From assembly GCF_029407905.1 (NCBI RefSeq), contig NC_073629.1:53580301-53644300 (forward strand): a stretch of DNA of 64,000 nucleotides. The letters are read 5' to 3'. Every line of letters begins with the position of its first letter. Positions within the stretch are counted from its first letter, which is position 1. The notes below the pieces were generated by a model, which worked only from the letters and a program-made list of their open reading frames with translations, was not told the DNA's origin and ran no database searches. The DNA comes from Bubalus kerabau. Lineage: Eukaryota; Chordata; Mammalia; Artiodactyla; Bovidae. Positions 22,880 through 34,460 of the stretch are shown here, piece after piece. A program made the translations under genes and the position numbers.

Positions 22880-23842
22880 TTCATTCAGCTCAATATCAAA
22901 ATGAACAAACAACCTAACCAAAAAATGTGGGAAAGACCTAAGTAGACATTTCTCCAAAGAAGACATACATATGGCCAACAAAACATGAAAAGATGCTCAA
23001 TATCACTAATTATTAGAGAAATACAAATCAAAACTACAATGAGGTATCACTTCACACCAGTTAGAATTACCATCATCACAAAATCTACAAACACTAAGTA
23101 CTGGAGAGTGTGTGGAAAGAAGGGAGCCCTCCGACACTGTTGGTGGGAATTTAAGTTGGTACAGCCACTATGGAGTTTCCTTAAAAAACTAAAAATAGAG
23201 CTACTATATGATCCAGCAGTTCCACTCCTAGGCATATGTTTGGAGAAAACCAGAATTTGAAAGGATGCACGCACCCGTGTTCATTGCAGCACTATTTACA
23301 ATAACAGGACATGGAAGCAACCTAACTGTCTATTGACAGAAGAACGGATAAAGACAATGTAGTATATATACATGATAGAATATTACGCAGCCATAAAAAG
23401 GAACGAAATTGTGTCATTTGCAGGTACATGGATAGATCTAGACATTGTCATACAGAATGAGTAAGTCAGAACGAGAAAAACAAATATTGTGTAATATCAC
23501 TTACATGTGGAATCTAGAAAAATGGTACAGATGAACTTATCTATAAAGCAGAAATAGAGTCACAGATGTAGAGAACAAACATTGTCATCAAGGAGGGGAA
23601 GAGGGTGGGATGAACTGGGAGATTGGACTGACATATACACACAATTACATATAAAATAGATAACAGATGAGAACCTACTATTATAGCACAGGGAACTCTG
23701 CTAATTGCTCTGTGGTGAGCTAAGTGGGAAGGAAATCTAAAAAACCGTGGACAATTTTATACATATAACCGATGCACTTTGCTGCATAGCAGAAACTAAC
23801 ACAACATTGTAAAGCAACCATACTCCAATTTAAAAAAAGCAT
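22880..23842 (+). mobile_element. L1 3' end (ORF2 C-terminus and 3' UTR)
   Basis: Matches artiodactyl L1: GACATTTCTCCAAAGAAGAC, AATCAAAACTACAATGAGGT, the ACGCAGCCATAAAAAGGAAC block and the 3' UTR ACTTTGCTGCATAGCAGAAA through TGTAAAGCAACCATACTCCA. It is 5' truncated and ends in an A-rich stretch. Confidence 0.92.
22985..23260 (+). pseudogene. L1 ORF2 C-terminal remnant
   Basis: 91 residues including KLKIELLYDPAVPLLGI, close to the C-terminal signature of L1 ORF2p, the endonuclease/reverse transcriptase of L1. RT and endonuclease domains are absent by 5' truncation. The frame ends at TGA after EKTRI. Confidence 0.8.
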
Positions 23843-23961
23843 GTATACCTGTGGCGGATTCATTTAGATTTTTGGCAAAACTAATACAATTTTGTAAAGT
23901 TTAAAAATAAAATTAAAAAAAATAAAGTTATCAAGAGACAAAAAATAAATAAATAAATAAA
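23843..23961 (+). mobile_element. Tiny young L1 3' end with A-rich tail
   Basis: CCTGTGGCGGATTCATTTAG and GGCAAAACTAATACAATTTT are the extreme 3' UTR of bovine-type L1, followed by an A-rich tail with (AAAT)n. AATTTAAAAAAAGCAT at 23827-23842 is repeated exactly at 23962-23977, a 16-bp target duplication. The target is the A-rich end of the preceding L1. Confidence 0.88.
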
Positions 23962-23977
23962 AATTTAAAAAAAGCAT

Positions 23978-26868
23978 AAACTACGACTGGGGCATAACTG
24001 TGTAAGTGTGACAAAAATTTTGAGGGTTTGATCACAACTGGTTTTGAGGGTGAGAAAAGTAGAAAGGCACTGTGAGTTTTCAAGCCTGGACTGTTGAGAA
24101 GGTGATACCACTAGTCAAATAAGAAACAGAAGTAAATTCATGGAGATAATTGGGCGTATTAATACCCACCACCTCCTGTGTGCAAAGGATATCCAGAGGG
24201 CTTGGAAAACAAAATACCAAATAAATGTAAGATGATATTTTAACCTGTGTATTCTGAGGGAGCTGTCTGGAATGTTCCTCCCTGATGGCAGGGACCATGG
24301 CTGGCTTATTTCCCACTGGATACTCAGAGTCTGGAGAGAGGCCGATGAATATGAGCACAAAAGGTTCCAAAAGTCCTTAAAAAAGAAACCTGTTAAACTT
24401 TGTTTAACCCAGGATTTCATTTGGTCCAGAACTTTCTTGATGAAGCTATCCTATAAATGTCTCACAGAGACTTCTCCAGAACACACTTTGGGAAATACTG
24501 CCTTAGGCCAATATATGATTAATGATTAGATGAGTAAGATAAGCATCCTAAAGAGAGAAGGGGGTTGGGGTCTATGTCTGTCTGTCTGTCTGTCTCTTTC
24601 CCACCTAACAGAACTAACTGTAGTGAGATCTTCAGAAGGAGTGTCCCTTGGCAAAAGCATAACCACAAAGAAGGATGAATGGCTGACCTTTCCCTCTCAC
24701 CTGATCACAGGTTTTAAAAGACTCACCATCAATTTTAAAATGTGTCTTTAAAGCTCTAAATATGGCCCTAGGACTTTACTCTTCAGACTCGAGTTCAAGA
24801 TAATGGTCACAAGCATGTGCTGGAGGCAATTTTGAGCACTTTAAAAGCTTCATTTAGTTTTCAAATGTTTATCAATGCTCCCAGCACGCTGGAAGGCCAA
24901 GAGAGACTTGCAGAGTTCAATAGAAATGTAGAGAAAGGAATGGGGCACAGTGTTTAATTATTTTTTAAAAAAAATATATGCTGCTGGTTCTCTTATAGAG
25001 GAAAAAATGCAGTATGCACACACTGCAGAATTTATATATTGTCTATTGTTTGGCACCTCTGTGAGGGATGGGTAATATACAGAGAGAGAATATCAATGCA
25101 GCAAATATCAGGTCCTTTCTAAGGAGAGATTCTAAGAAGGAAAGACATACTCTCCTCATTTATTGCAGCATAACCTTTTTTTATTTTTAAAAGAAGGCCC
25201 CACCGAAAAATTTTAAGACGTTTTAGTAATCTCTGCTTTATAATATGTCAGTCATTACTATAATACCTATATTACATAGGCCTTGTTTTATAATAATCAA
25301 GCCTGGAGTCAAGCCTTGGATGTTTCCCTGTTACACTAAAGCACATGTCCTTTTACTGCTTATTTAATAACTAGTGGCCATGCCTGCTTCTTGTCAAAAA
25401 AGACTCTTATTTTATGAATGATTAAAGTGCTAGAAACCCAAGATTTATGGCTCTCTTGCTCAGAATGCTCATGTGGCTCTTGTCTGATTAAAGATACCTA
25501 TCGTTGAACATATTTCATTACAGTGTAATTCTTGGGTTACCAAGGTAACATTCAGGTTAATCAGCTGCACCACACTTTGCTTAATTGAGGGAGAGCACTT
25601 CAGCTCCCACTTCAGTCCATGAGAGATAGCAGCCTTGTGCTTTTGGTTTTTTTCAGTCTGACATTTGGAGGCTCTTTCAGGTGCTCTTGACTTCAGAACT
25701 GTTTCCCTTTCTGGCCCCCCTCACATTGGCTGTTCTTAAAGAACTAGGTTTTACAAAGGCCGTTTTCCTATTTGGTATGTGTAAATAGGATCACATTATT
25801 ATGTACTGTTCTCTGGAATTATAGTAAGATGATTGAAATTATAATTTTGTATGTTCATGTCAGCACGTTGGAACGTGCTTCCTATTTTCTCTTCTTAGTT
25901 TTCTGAGTGCCTGACCACCTGAGTTATGCGAACCAAAAATTTTATTTGAAGTTGGGGGTTGAGAAGACTAGGCTGAACTTTCTAACTTTATTGGGCATAG
26001 TGAAATGTCTGTGTCATTTGACTTTTTCCTTTCTTACTGCCTCATTTTTCTCTGAAAGAAGTGCAAAGAGTAACTCCTCTGGTCAGCTTCTACTTGCTGC
26101 ACTGAGTCAGAACTAGATAGCATCAACCAAAGTGAGAATGGGTGGCTGAGGATGGCTGCTGGAAACAGATGTATGCACTGTTTAGTATCCAACATCAAGA
26201 GCCATTGTGTGAGAACCGGTCTATGAGATCATGTAAAAGCAAGACCTCTAAAAATTACTTTATATCTGCCCATGCTTCTGAAATTCAATTAGGTGAATTT
26301 GGGCCTTGACTAGAGAAAATTCAAAATAAAATGTTTTGATTAGAGGGCTGAAAAATGATTCCACTGTTTTGTATTCTCTAGAGGGTTGTAGTTTTTTCTC
26401 ATCAATAAATAAGGATATTAGGCCTTTTAATGTAATATTTGCTATAAATATACCCCTAGTTTTCTATTTACCTTTCAGTTCTGATTATCTTGAGTATATG
26501 TAGTTAAATCAGATGGTTTTTACTTTGTGATTTCTTTTACTGTCTTAATCATTCTTTCTCTAAAACTTTGATATTTGATACTATTTCTTTAGCTTTAGAA
26601 AGATTATTTTTAAAAACAGCTGAACTTTTAAAATTCAACTGGAATTTAAGTGGGTACATGAGACAAGATAATGACTAAATTGGTTTCTTTTCCTGATGGA
26701 TAATAGCTCTGTTTATCAAGCCAGTATTCCTCTCCTCTACTGACTTTTGACTTTTTCTTCCATCATATATCATATATTCACATGATTTATTTCTGAGCTA
26801 TTTTGTTATTGACTTTTCAGTCTATTCTTATGCTATAATCATACCTTTTAATTAGTATTAGTAATTGG
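23978..26868. other. Unassigned sequence
   Basis: No gene recognised. 24260-24350 weakly recalls an L2 3' end, and 24370-24510 has a TCCAGAACACACTTTGGGAA segment like that of an old mammalian DNA transposon, family unresolved. Remainder AT-rich and featureless. Confidence 0.35.
24575..24596. repeat. (TGTC)n microsatellite
   Basis: Five to six TGTC units in a T/C/G-rich context. Confidence 0.9.
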
Positions 26869-27161
26869 TAATAATTAGAACCCAGATCTCCTTCATTGCA
26901 GGTGGATTCTTTACCAGCTGAGCCACCAGGGAAACCCATGAAAGTGTTAGTCACTCAGTCATGTCCAACTCTTTTTGACCATATGGACTGTAGCCCACCA
27001 GTCTCCTTTGTCCATGGAATTCTCCAGGCAAGAATACTGGAGTGGTTTGCCAGTTCCTTCTCCAGGGAATCTTCCCAACCCAGGGATTGAACCCGGGTCT
27101 CCTGCGTCACAGACAGATTCTTTACCATCTGAGCCTAAAGGTCTAGATGTAATAACTAGAA
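26869..27161 (-). mobile_element. Dimeric Bov-tA SINE with target duplication
   Basis: A partial monomer (26881-26938, head half) is followed by a complete one (26939-27139), both minus. TAATAATTAGAA at 26869-26880 and TAATAACTAGAA at 27150-27161 differ by one base and bracket the pair, so the dimer inserted as a unit. Confidence 0.88.
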
Positions 27162-29580
27162 TCCAGTAGGACTAGCACTCCACCAAAAAATGAGGATTCT
27201 TTGGTATTGTAGATAGCAGGTAAGCCTTTAAATTATAATTTTATTATTAACTTATGAAATGGTATCTTATGAACCTATTTGCCTTTAAATATATATGTAG
27301 GTTCCAAAGTATAAAAAACATATTCATTCAGATTTAGACTATATTTGAAGAATTGCTTTTCTGTTTATTTCAAAACTTCTCAAAATTATATCTAGTACAT
27401 ATACATCCACGCCATGAAACCTGGTTTTAGAGAATCTTCTCTGTTCTAAAAATAAGCTGCCATTAAACCCAGGCACAAAACAAAGCAGAGAAGATTAAAA
27501 ATGGAAAATGCTACCACTTTATACTCAGGTATTATTAAGGCAATTATGGACACCCTTGGGCAATAAATAAGATCATGCTTCTCTCTTGCCCTCTTTTCCC
27601 AGTCCCTTCCCCTTTTAAAAAATACCTTTAAGCATAATTAAAGAAATTTTGCATGATACTTTTTATTCAAGGTATAAATTATATATCATCCCAACAGTCA
27701 CCATGATTCTATCAATTACTGTGAATTGAGAATGTAGATCTCTCTGACTTAATATCATCTTTGTGTACCTATTCTGTTATACATGTTACAGGAGACGTAA
27801 ACAATCTATTTTATTTTAAAAGCACAAGCTGCTCTGGATTGATTACTCTGTCTACCAGAATTTAGCTGCTTTCAAATAAGGATATTTAGCCAGATATAAT
27901 CTGTGCAGCTTTTTTCTCATTCTAAGAATAAGCATTTAATCTCTGTTTAGCTGAAATTTAGTTAGCAATGTCGACACCTCTGCATTTTAACACTGGGATT
28001 TCTTTGTGGGACACAATTCCTTTCAATCAACTTAATATCCCATCTTGGTCTCTAAGGGACAATAATTGAGTTTAGGCTAGTTTTAAATAGCGATAAGGAC
28101 AGGGAACACAGATGGGTATTTCATTGATTAACACTAACCCTGCCCTAAGGCCCCAGTGTCAGGCATTAGATTAGGACATTACGAGGAGAATGACAGAGTT
28201 TTGGTACTTTATTCCTCTCAATAACATTCTTTCACATATTAAGTTTATCCCCCCCTAGGTAGCTACTTTATCATGCAGAAGGCCTTAATCCACTGATGTG
28301 ACTCTCTCTGCTCTCACTTTGATGCAGCGTCTGTTTACAAGAGTAATGCGGCCTGTGTAAGACAAAGTACTCGGGACAAGGACAACTGAATAAGGCTTTT
28401 AGATGCACAGTGATCTGACCTAAAAACAAAACAAAGCAAAACCCACACCGCTCACAAACACACACACAAACACGGAGGCAAACCCACAAGCACAGGCACG
28501 CCTGCACGTACAAACGCCAACAAAACTGAGGCTTTTTTGGAAATGCAATTACGGTGCTTGCATCCTGAAGAATCAGACATTAGGATTTCATCAAGAAGAC
28601 CCTACGTTACTGATCTCCTTGTTTGGCACTTTATCTTTTCTTCACCTTTGACCTTTCTTTCAGGCTCTCTTCAAGGCGTCATGAACGTAAGCCCTTGTGG
28701 TGTTCTTTTAGAAGTAGGATTGCTGCCATCCCCTCTGGTGAATTGAAGCAGCTGCCGGAATCAGTGACAAGGTTGGGTCCAGACTTGGTATCCCGGCTGG
28801 GAAAGAGATTATGGGTCAGTCCCCAGTGCTAGGATACAAAAGATTCAAGCAGTTCAGGATTTTTTGGATATCCGAAAAAGATTTCATGAAATTTGTAAAG
28901 ATCTAACAGTGCATCGCAGATTTCATGTGGTCTAAACAGCTTATACGAAGTCAAACACCCGGCAGCCAGTAAATGGTGTTTTCACAGCTATGCAGTTTTT
29001 CCAAGATTGAACAGGCCTGAAATAGTTTAATTCCACCAAATTGTGTGGTTGCTGGAAGAAGCCGGTGGTGGTCTTTTACATTTAGCTGCTTTAATTGTTA
29101 ATGGGTATCCTAAGTTTAGAGCACCCCCTGTTTATATGCTCATCTTAGTAAATTTAGATAATCAGGCAGTGACTTTATTCTTCAAAGCACTAGTAACTTA
29201 TCAGGTTAGATACTATAGGAAGTATAAATTCTGTAGGAAATAAATTTATTGAAATAAAAATGTATTTAAATGAAATATTTTCCCCATAAAAGTAACTGTA
29301 CCTTAAAAGACTTATATTTTATCTTCTGTCATTATCTCCTCTCTTACCAAAATCTCAAGAGAAAATCTTTGAGATTTACCTAAGGTTGAAAGTTTTTTTT
29401 AAAAAATTGTAGTATTCTTACCTAAATGTAATTGTGAAGAGATATATTGTAATTCCATGTTGAATTTGTACATTTCTGATTATCCAAAATACAATCTGTC
29501 AAAATCTTCAGCATTTTGAAGGGAGAAAATTAAATATATTTATTACTCATGCCTTTCTCTTTCTTTCCCTTCATCTACTT
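27162..29580. other. Repeat-poor block
   Basis: No transposon recognised over 2.4 kb, unusual for this window. A degenerate CA-rich stretch lies at 28454-28480. 28540-29250 is less AT-rich than its surroundings, with homeodomain-type TAATTG sites near 29090. At 28655-28690 a pyrimidine tract ending CTTTCTTTCAG is followed 23 bp later by GTAAGC, a possible but unproven microexon arrangement. Confidence 0.35.
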
Positions 29581-29655
29581 TTCCTCCAGAAATTTTTTTT
29601 TTTTACTTTTATTTGCATTTATTTTTTTGCGGTATTTATTCCTCCAGAAATTTTT
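29581..29655 (-). mobile_element. 41-bp L1-type micro-insertion with 17-bp target duplication
   Basis: TTCCTCCAGAAATTTTT occurs at 29581-29597 and 29639-29655. Between them, read on the minus strand, is TAAATACCGC followed by an A-rich tail. The minus-strand target reads CTATT/AAAAA, the L1 endonuclease preference. The source element is too short to identify. Confidence 0.7.
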
Positions 29656-30960
29656 AATAGAAATCCACAAAATGATTGATATCGTGATCCCTGTGTATTA
29701 AAGACAGTACGTAATAAATAAGCAAAAAGTAGGAAAGATTTATTTTTAAAAGACAGAATATTTGGCATGACCTGCACATTCACATCAGAGATTGTTGCAA
29801 TGGCCAAAGAACGAGTCCTCTGGCATTGACCATCGCTGCAGTCGGGGGCAGCAAGCATTACCCAGTGCTCTCACAGCGCATCGTTGCTGTCCTAAAATTG
29901 CCTCCCTAAGGACAGTGGCATGTTTCTTTTGCTCTTCAGAGCTGATAGTATGTTCTGGAGGTCAACACTGATGATTCATACTTATTTTTCAATTAGTTGG
30001 AACCATGCTAACTCATGTTTGGATCAAGTCTACAAAAACCCACTGAGGACACAGCATTAGCATAGTGTATACGCGAACAGAGCACCAACTCTGGAGCTTC
30101 CTACCAAGAATACCTCTTCATCTAGGCCAGGACGTGCATCATTTCAGAGATTTACAAAGCTACCAGAGATCTTAAAGATTCTCTGGTTTTGTGGTTCCTA
30201 AATTTTCATCAATCAAGACCTCTTTAATTATTATATCTTTATGGTACACATGTTTTGAAAGATTTGAAATATGTAACTTACGAGTTTGGTTTCCTTTAGG
30301 CTAAAAAAGAATTGCAATTCATTCAGGAACAGTCATCTGTTTGGGATGTTGATTCTTGGAGATTTTTGTGGTCCCAGTTTGGGTACCTGTGATCTCAGGT
30401 GACCTTGTTCTATCCATGAAGGATTTGCACTTACCGAGGGCCCTCCTCCCCCAACTGCCTTGCACTCAAGATCACAGAGTTTGTTTGAAGCAGAATAGAA
30501 ACCAGGCTCTAGACAGAAATGAATTGTCTAGTAAGTCTAATCAAAGTGTTTCAGAGAACAGGTAAAAAATGTGATGGTTTTTCACCTCTGGACAAGTGGA
30601 ATCCATCTAAAGGCAAATGTATTTTTATATTCAATTAGTCTTTTCTTTCAGATGTTGTTTGGGAAACTCCTAATGACTAAATTCTCACACCAACAATCAC
30701 AACAAAGAAAAGCATTGTGTACTCTTTAACACACTCTCACAAGAGTTTCATCATTATGAAGAGTGGCTGTTATGACATTCATGAGTCTGACCTGAGTTAG
30801 CAAAAGCCAGGAAAATGGATTAGAGAGGAAAATTTGACCTCACATTTTGTGTTCCCACGGGGGCTGCCTGGAGCCTCAGGGCAGCCCGAAGCTGACATGT
30901 GGCTCATCTCTGACACGATTTTGAAATAAAATGAGGTGGATGGTGAAGCTCAATCCTTGC

Positions 30961-30981
30961 AAAAAAAAAAAAAAAAAAAAA
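30961..30981. repeat. A21 homopolymer
   Basis: Uninterrupted run of 21 A. May be a retrocopy tail (an upstream AATAAA is present), but I found no target duplication. Confidence 0.9.
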
Positions 30982-31773
30982 CCACAGAGTGTCCCTTTGG
31001 TCCATTCAAGTTCCCACCTAAGCTCATGCTTTCATGCCATTTGAGTCCTAAATGAAAGCTACTATATAATGAGGCAAGACTCTGATGTGGAAAATGAGGC
31101 AGTTGATTTGAATTCCTAGGTTAGATTTTTTTTTTTTCTAAAGTAATAATTTGCTCATCTTGTGCTGGTGGATTTGGTCTCTTGCATTTTCTGAACCTCC
31201 AGGAAAAGTTAGCTCAAGTTTTGCTCCCTCTGCCATTAACAGATGGCACGCAGATCTAAGCATAAGCTGTGGCTCCCGGGCCACAGGCAAAGGGTGAGGG
31301 CTGCTCCCCTGTGGACACCCTCAAAAGGCCCTAAGCTTGAGTAGCACAAATGAAAAGGTCTAGTGCTGGTGTTAATTACGCAGAAACCACACAGAAAGTG
31401 TTGGCTGTTACTGAGTTGAGAGGTTGGGCATCTCTTCTTCCCCAGATAAAAGGCTTGATATGAAAACATTTTGCAGAGGACAATGGAGTGAAGATTAGCA
31501 TAATCTTCTGCAGTATCCTCAGTAAGCTATCCATGAGTGAGTTGCTTTTTTCTCATTCCTCCGGCTCTAATGTCTGGATTTAAGGAATGGTATTGTTAAA
31601 AGTAGGCTTTGTCCTTGGAGCCTGACAGTTGTGTTTTTCCCGCCTTCATGTGATCATCCCAGTTGCTAGTCCCCTGCTCTCTGGCTAAGCAGACAATGGA
31701 AGGAAAAATGAAGTGTCAGTTCATTGACAGAACCTCTATGTGCTATGTTATTCTTAATCCGGACTCTTCAGTG

Positions 31774-31816
31774 TTTTTTTTTTCTTTTCTTTTTTTGTTT
31801 TTTTTTCTCTTTTTTA
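31774..31816. repeat. T-rich pyrimidine tract
   Basis: About 43 bp of T with a few C and a single G. Confidence 0.9.
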
Positions 31817-32130
31817 AACATTCTCTCACCCATGCACCCTGCTTGAATAGGGGAAAGTCCATTTAATACCATCCTGAGGGAAATGTAGAACAAGTAACAC
31901 TGAACTTTGGAGCTTTAGGCAGCTTTAAATAAAAAATATTCAAATTGTGTTGTTTTCTCTGTACTTCAACGGGAACATTAAACCGCCATCCGTCCTTACA
32001 TTTTATATCAAAATGTGAGTAGCCGTTAAAGTGGCTATTCAGATGTATGAAACTAAAAGCCTCAAGTGCTACGGTTTTTCACGGGGAGAATTTAACTACT
32101 TGCACAATGCAGCTTAATGCAGTTCTCTTG

Positions 32131-32215
32131 GGGGCTGGTCCAGTGGCTAATGCCCTCATGTGTTGACCACTTTGATCCTGGCTGCCCCGTTTTAAGTCTT
32201 GCTATGACTGGTTAA
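32131..32215 (+). mobile_element. Possible CHR-type tRNA-derived SINE
   Basis: GGGGGCTGGTCCAGTGGCTA, then a TTTGATCCTGGCTGCCCC-like stretch, recalls the tRNA-Glu-derived head of CHR SINEs of cetartiodactyls. Heavily decayed; not a functional tRNA. Confidence 0.3.
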
Positions 32216-33245
32216 GCTAGTGCTCTGCAACCCCGGGGATAACTTGAGGGTTCTGAAAGTCATGAGGCACAGTCCCCAAGATCAAAATATAAAAATAGGT
32301 CTGGGGTCAGGGAACTCGACAGGCCCCCGGAAGCTCTTCACTTCTCCAGCTGGAGACTGTCTCTTATGTATTTAGAATTCGTCATTAGGATTCTGACAAA
32401 GAAGTGCAGTATGGGATTGCTGCGGGGCAGGCTCTTTGAATCCTCTTCCTGATAAAAAAAGAAAAACCCATCTTCTGACTGCTGACAGGAGATAAGGCAA
32501 GTACAAGGAACGCATTAAAAAGCAGCTTATGTCTATTGATGGCTGAAGAAAGGTTAGGATGGCTGAGTTTTAAGTTTGGGTGAAAACTCGAGAGTTTATT
32601 TGCTATACAAGAGGAGTTTGGGGAGTCACAGGTGGTTTCTAAAGGCCTGGAGAGCCACTTAATATCTTAAAAGCCTGTGTCAGATAATTTGTTGACCTTC
32701 CCAAAGTTCCATCAAGGACAATTTTGACACAGATTCCACTCTGGACCTAGACTTTCTACCTGTTCTACTGCCCGTGTTTGACCCATCAGACTTGGCTAAG
32801 ATTTTCTTTCCTTATATGAATCATTAGAATAAATCTGATTTTCTTTCATTGAGGCAGTTCTTCCACTTCAGTCTGTATTCCAAATTGAGGTCAACACTTG
32901 ATGCAACCAAAATCAACTGGGCCTGTTTCAGTGCCCAGAGGTGACTATGTCGCTATGGTGTGACATCAAACAAGAAAGGGACTTTATATGTCACCATTAG
33001 TTGCTGTTTCATGATACCAAAGTATGACTTGGAACCAAAGGTTCAACCAGATCACTCCACCAGGAGATTTGATGATTTGTGTGGTCAAGTGAAAGGAGCT
33101 CTTGATGTGGAGTCGACACACCTGTGAGTTCCAGCTCTGCTCTTAGCTGCTGGGTGACCAGACTGCTGTGAATATCCTTCCGTTTTCTCTGCAGCATTCA
33201 TTGCAGTGGCAACTCCACGGTCCTGTTGAGAAGATTAGAGGAGAT
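32216..33245. other. Unassigned sequence
   Basis: No gene or repeat recognised. Confidence 0.4.
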
Positions 33246-33263
33246 CATGTATCTTAAGAGTAG

Positions 33264-33469
33264 AGATTCCCCGGTGGCTCAGACAGTAAAGGTCTGCCCA
33301 CAATGCGGGAGAGCCGGGTTCAATCCCTGGGTTGGGAAGATCCCCTGGAGAAGGAAATGGCAACCCACTCCAGTACTCTTGCCTAGAAGATTCCATGGAT
33401 GGCAGAACCTGGTGGGCTACCTACAGTCCATGGGGTCACAAAGAGTCGGACACAACTGAGTGACTTCAC
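33264..33469 (+). mobile_element. Bov-tA SINE
   Basis: Complete monomer: head ATTCCCCGGTGGCTCAGACA, core GGAGAAGGAAATGGCAACCC, 3' end AAAGAGTCGGACACAACTGA. Flanks ATGTATCTTAAGAG (33247) and ATGTCTCTTAGAG (33471) may be a decayed target duplication. Forms an inverted pair with the copy at 33617. Confidence 0.93.
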
Positions 33470-33555
33470 GATGTCTCTTAGAGCAATTTGTAAACTGTAA
33501 ATCTTCACACCTACAAAAGGTGTCATTATGGTTCTTTTAGAAAGTTTCCCACTGA

Positions 33556-33900
33556 ACGTTGACTCATTTAACAAATATTATTGAATGCTTACTATGTGCA
33601 GACACTCTGAAAGAAGTGAAAGTGAGTGAAAGTGAAGTCATTCAGTCGTGCCTGACTCTTTGCGACCCCATGGATAGTAGCCTACACCAAGCTCCTCCGT
33701 CCATGGGATTTTCAAGGCAAGAGTACTGGAGTGGGTTGCCGTTTCCTTCTCCAGGGAATCTTCCCAACCCAGGGATCGAACCCTGGTCTCTCACATTGTA
33801 GACAGACACTTTACCGTCTGAGCCACCAGGGGAGATTACAAAGACCAATAAGGCACAGTCCCTGCCCTCAAGGAAGTCAGAATCTAGCAAGAGGCAAATG
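33556..33900 (-). mobile_element. L2-like 3' end split by a Bov-tA
   Basis: ACAAATATTATTGAATGCTT and CTATGTGCAGACACTC lie left of the SINE; ATAAGGCACAGTCCCTGCCC and AAGGAAGTCAGAATCTAG lie right. Together they follow the reversed L2 3' region, so the Bov-tA inserted into it. Confidence 0.6.
33617..33834 (-). mobile_element. Bov-tA SINE
   Basis: Complete monomer on minus, with an AGTGAAAGTGAAGT remnant at the left and GAGCCACCAGGGGAG at the right. Confidence 0.93.
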
Positions 33901-33902
33901 AA

Positions 33903-33938
33903 ACCAACCAACCAACAACCAAAACCAAACCAAACCAA
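33903..33938. repeat. (ACCAA)n low-complexity tract
   Basis: Imperfect CCAA/ACCAA tandem units. Confidence 0.85.
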
Positions 33939-34014
33939 ATTATACCTGGGACTACTATGAGTTTATGAAACTCTAACCCTTCTAACAAGTATTGGTGGAA
34001 AACTTGACTATGTA

Positions 34015-34240
34015 CACTGCACTGTGCTGAATAATTTCTGGTGGTGGGAAATTACTGAGAAGTATGATGTGGTCATATATACTTTATAGTCTATTTGGGG
34101 AGGTAAGGCATACATGCATGAATTCCTCTACCTACTAACATAAGACAGTAAAAGATAAGTGCCAAATGAACAAAGTACAGAATAAATTCAAAAGAGATAG
34201 CCATAATTCCCAGAGAAGATGGAGTTTGATTTGGCCAAGT
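34015..34240 (-). mobile_element. Possible L2-type ancient repeat
   Basis: GCACTGTGCTGAATAATTTC at the left and a GATAAGTGCCAAATGAACAA block suggest continuation of the same decayed L2-type element. Weak. Confidence 0.3.
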
Positions 34241-34339
34241 CTGAGAATGCTTAGAACTCTCATAGCACTTAATTTTATCTCCTTGAGGCACTTTCTCTGT
34301 CTACTGTATGTTCATTATAAATAACATTATCCTTATTAC

Positions 34340-34460
34340 TGCTCCTAGGAAGCTCCCTGAAAGCAGGTTCTTATCTTACTCATTTTTTATCTTTTGTGAT
34401 GCTTACTAAAATGCCTCACACAGAGTAGACACTCAAATGATGTTTGTTCAATGAATATAG
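34340..34460 (+). mobile_element. L2 LINE 3' end
   Basis: AGCTCCCTGAAAGCAGGTTC, ATGCCTCACACAGAGTAGAC and a terminal TTTGTTCAATGAATA match the L2 3' terminus in order. Confidence 0.65.

Larger units (their letters stand above)
29656..32130. other. Unassigned sequence
   Basis: Repeat-poor. An AATAAA at 30925-30930 precedes an A21 run (30961-30981) by 30 bp; GGGCTGCC/GGCAGCCC at 30861-30887 can pair. A T-rich tract lies at 31774-31816. No exon recognised. Confidence 0.4.

Noticed and set aside
32131..32215. tRNA gene
   Set aside because: The tRNA-like start lacks a full cloverleaf and a proper B box; better explained as a decayed tRNA-derived SINE.
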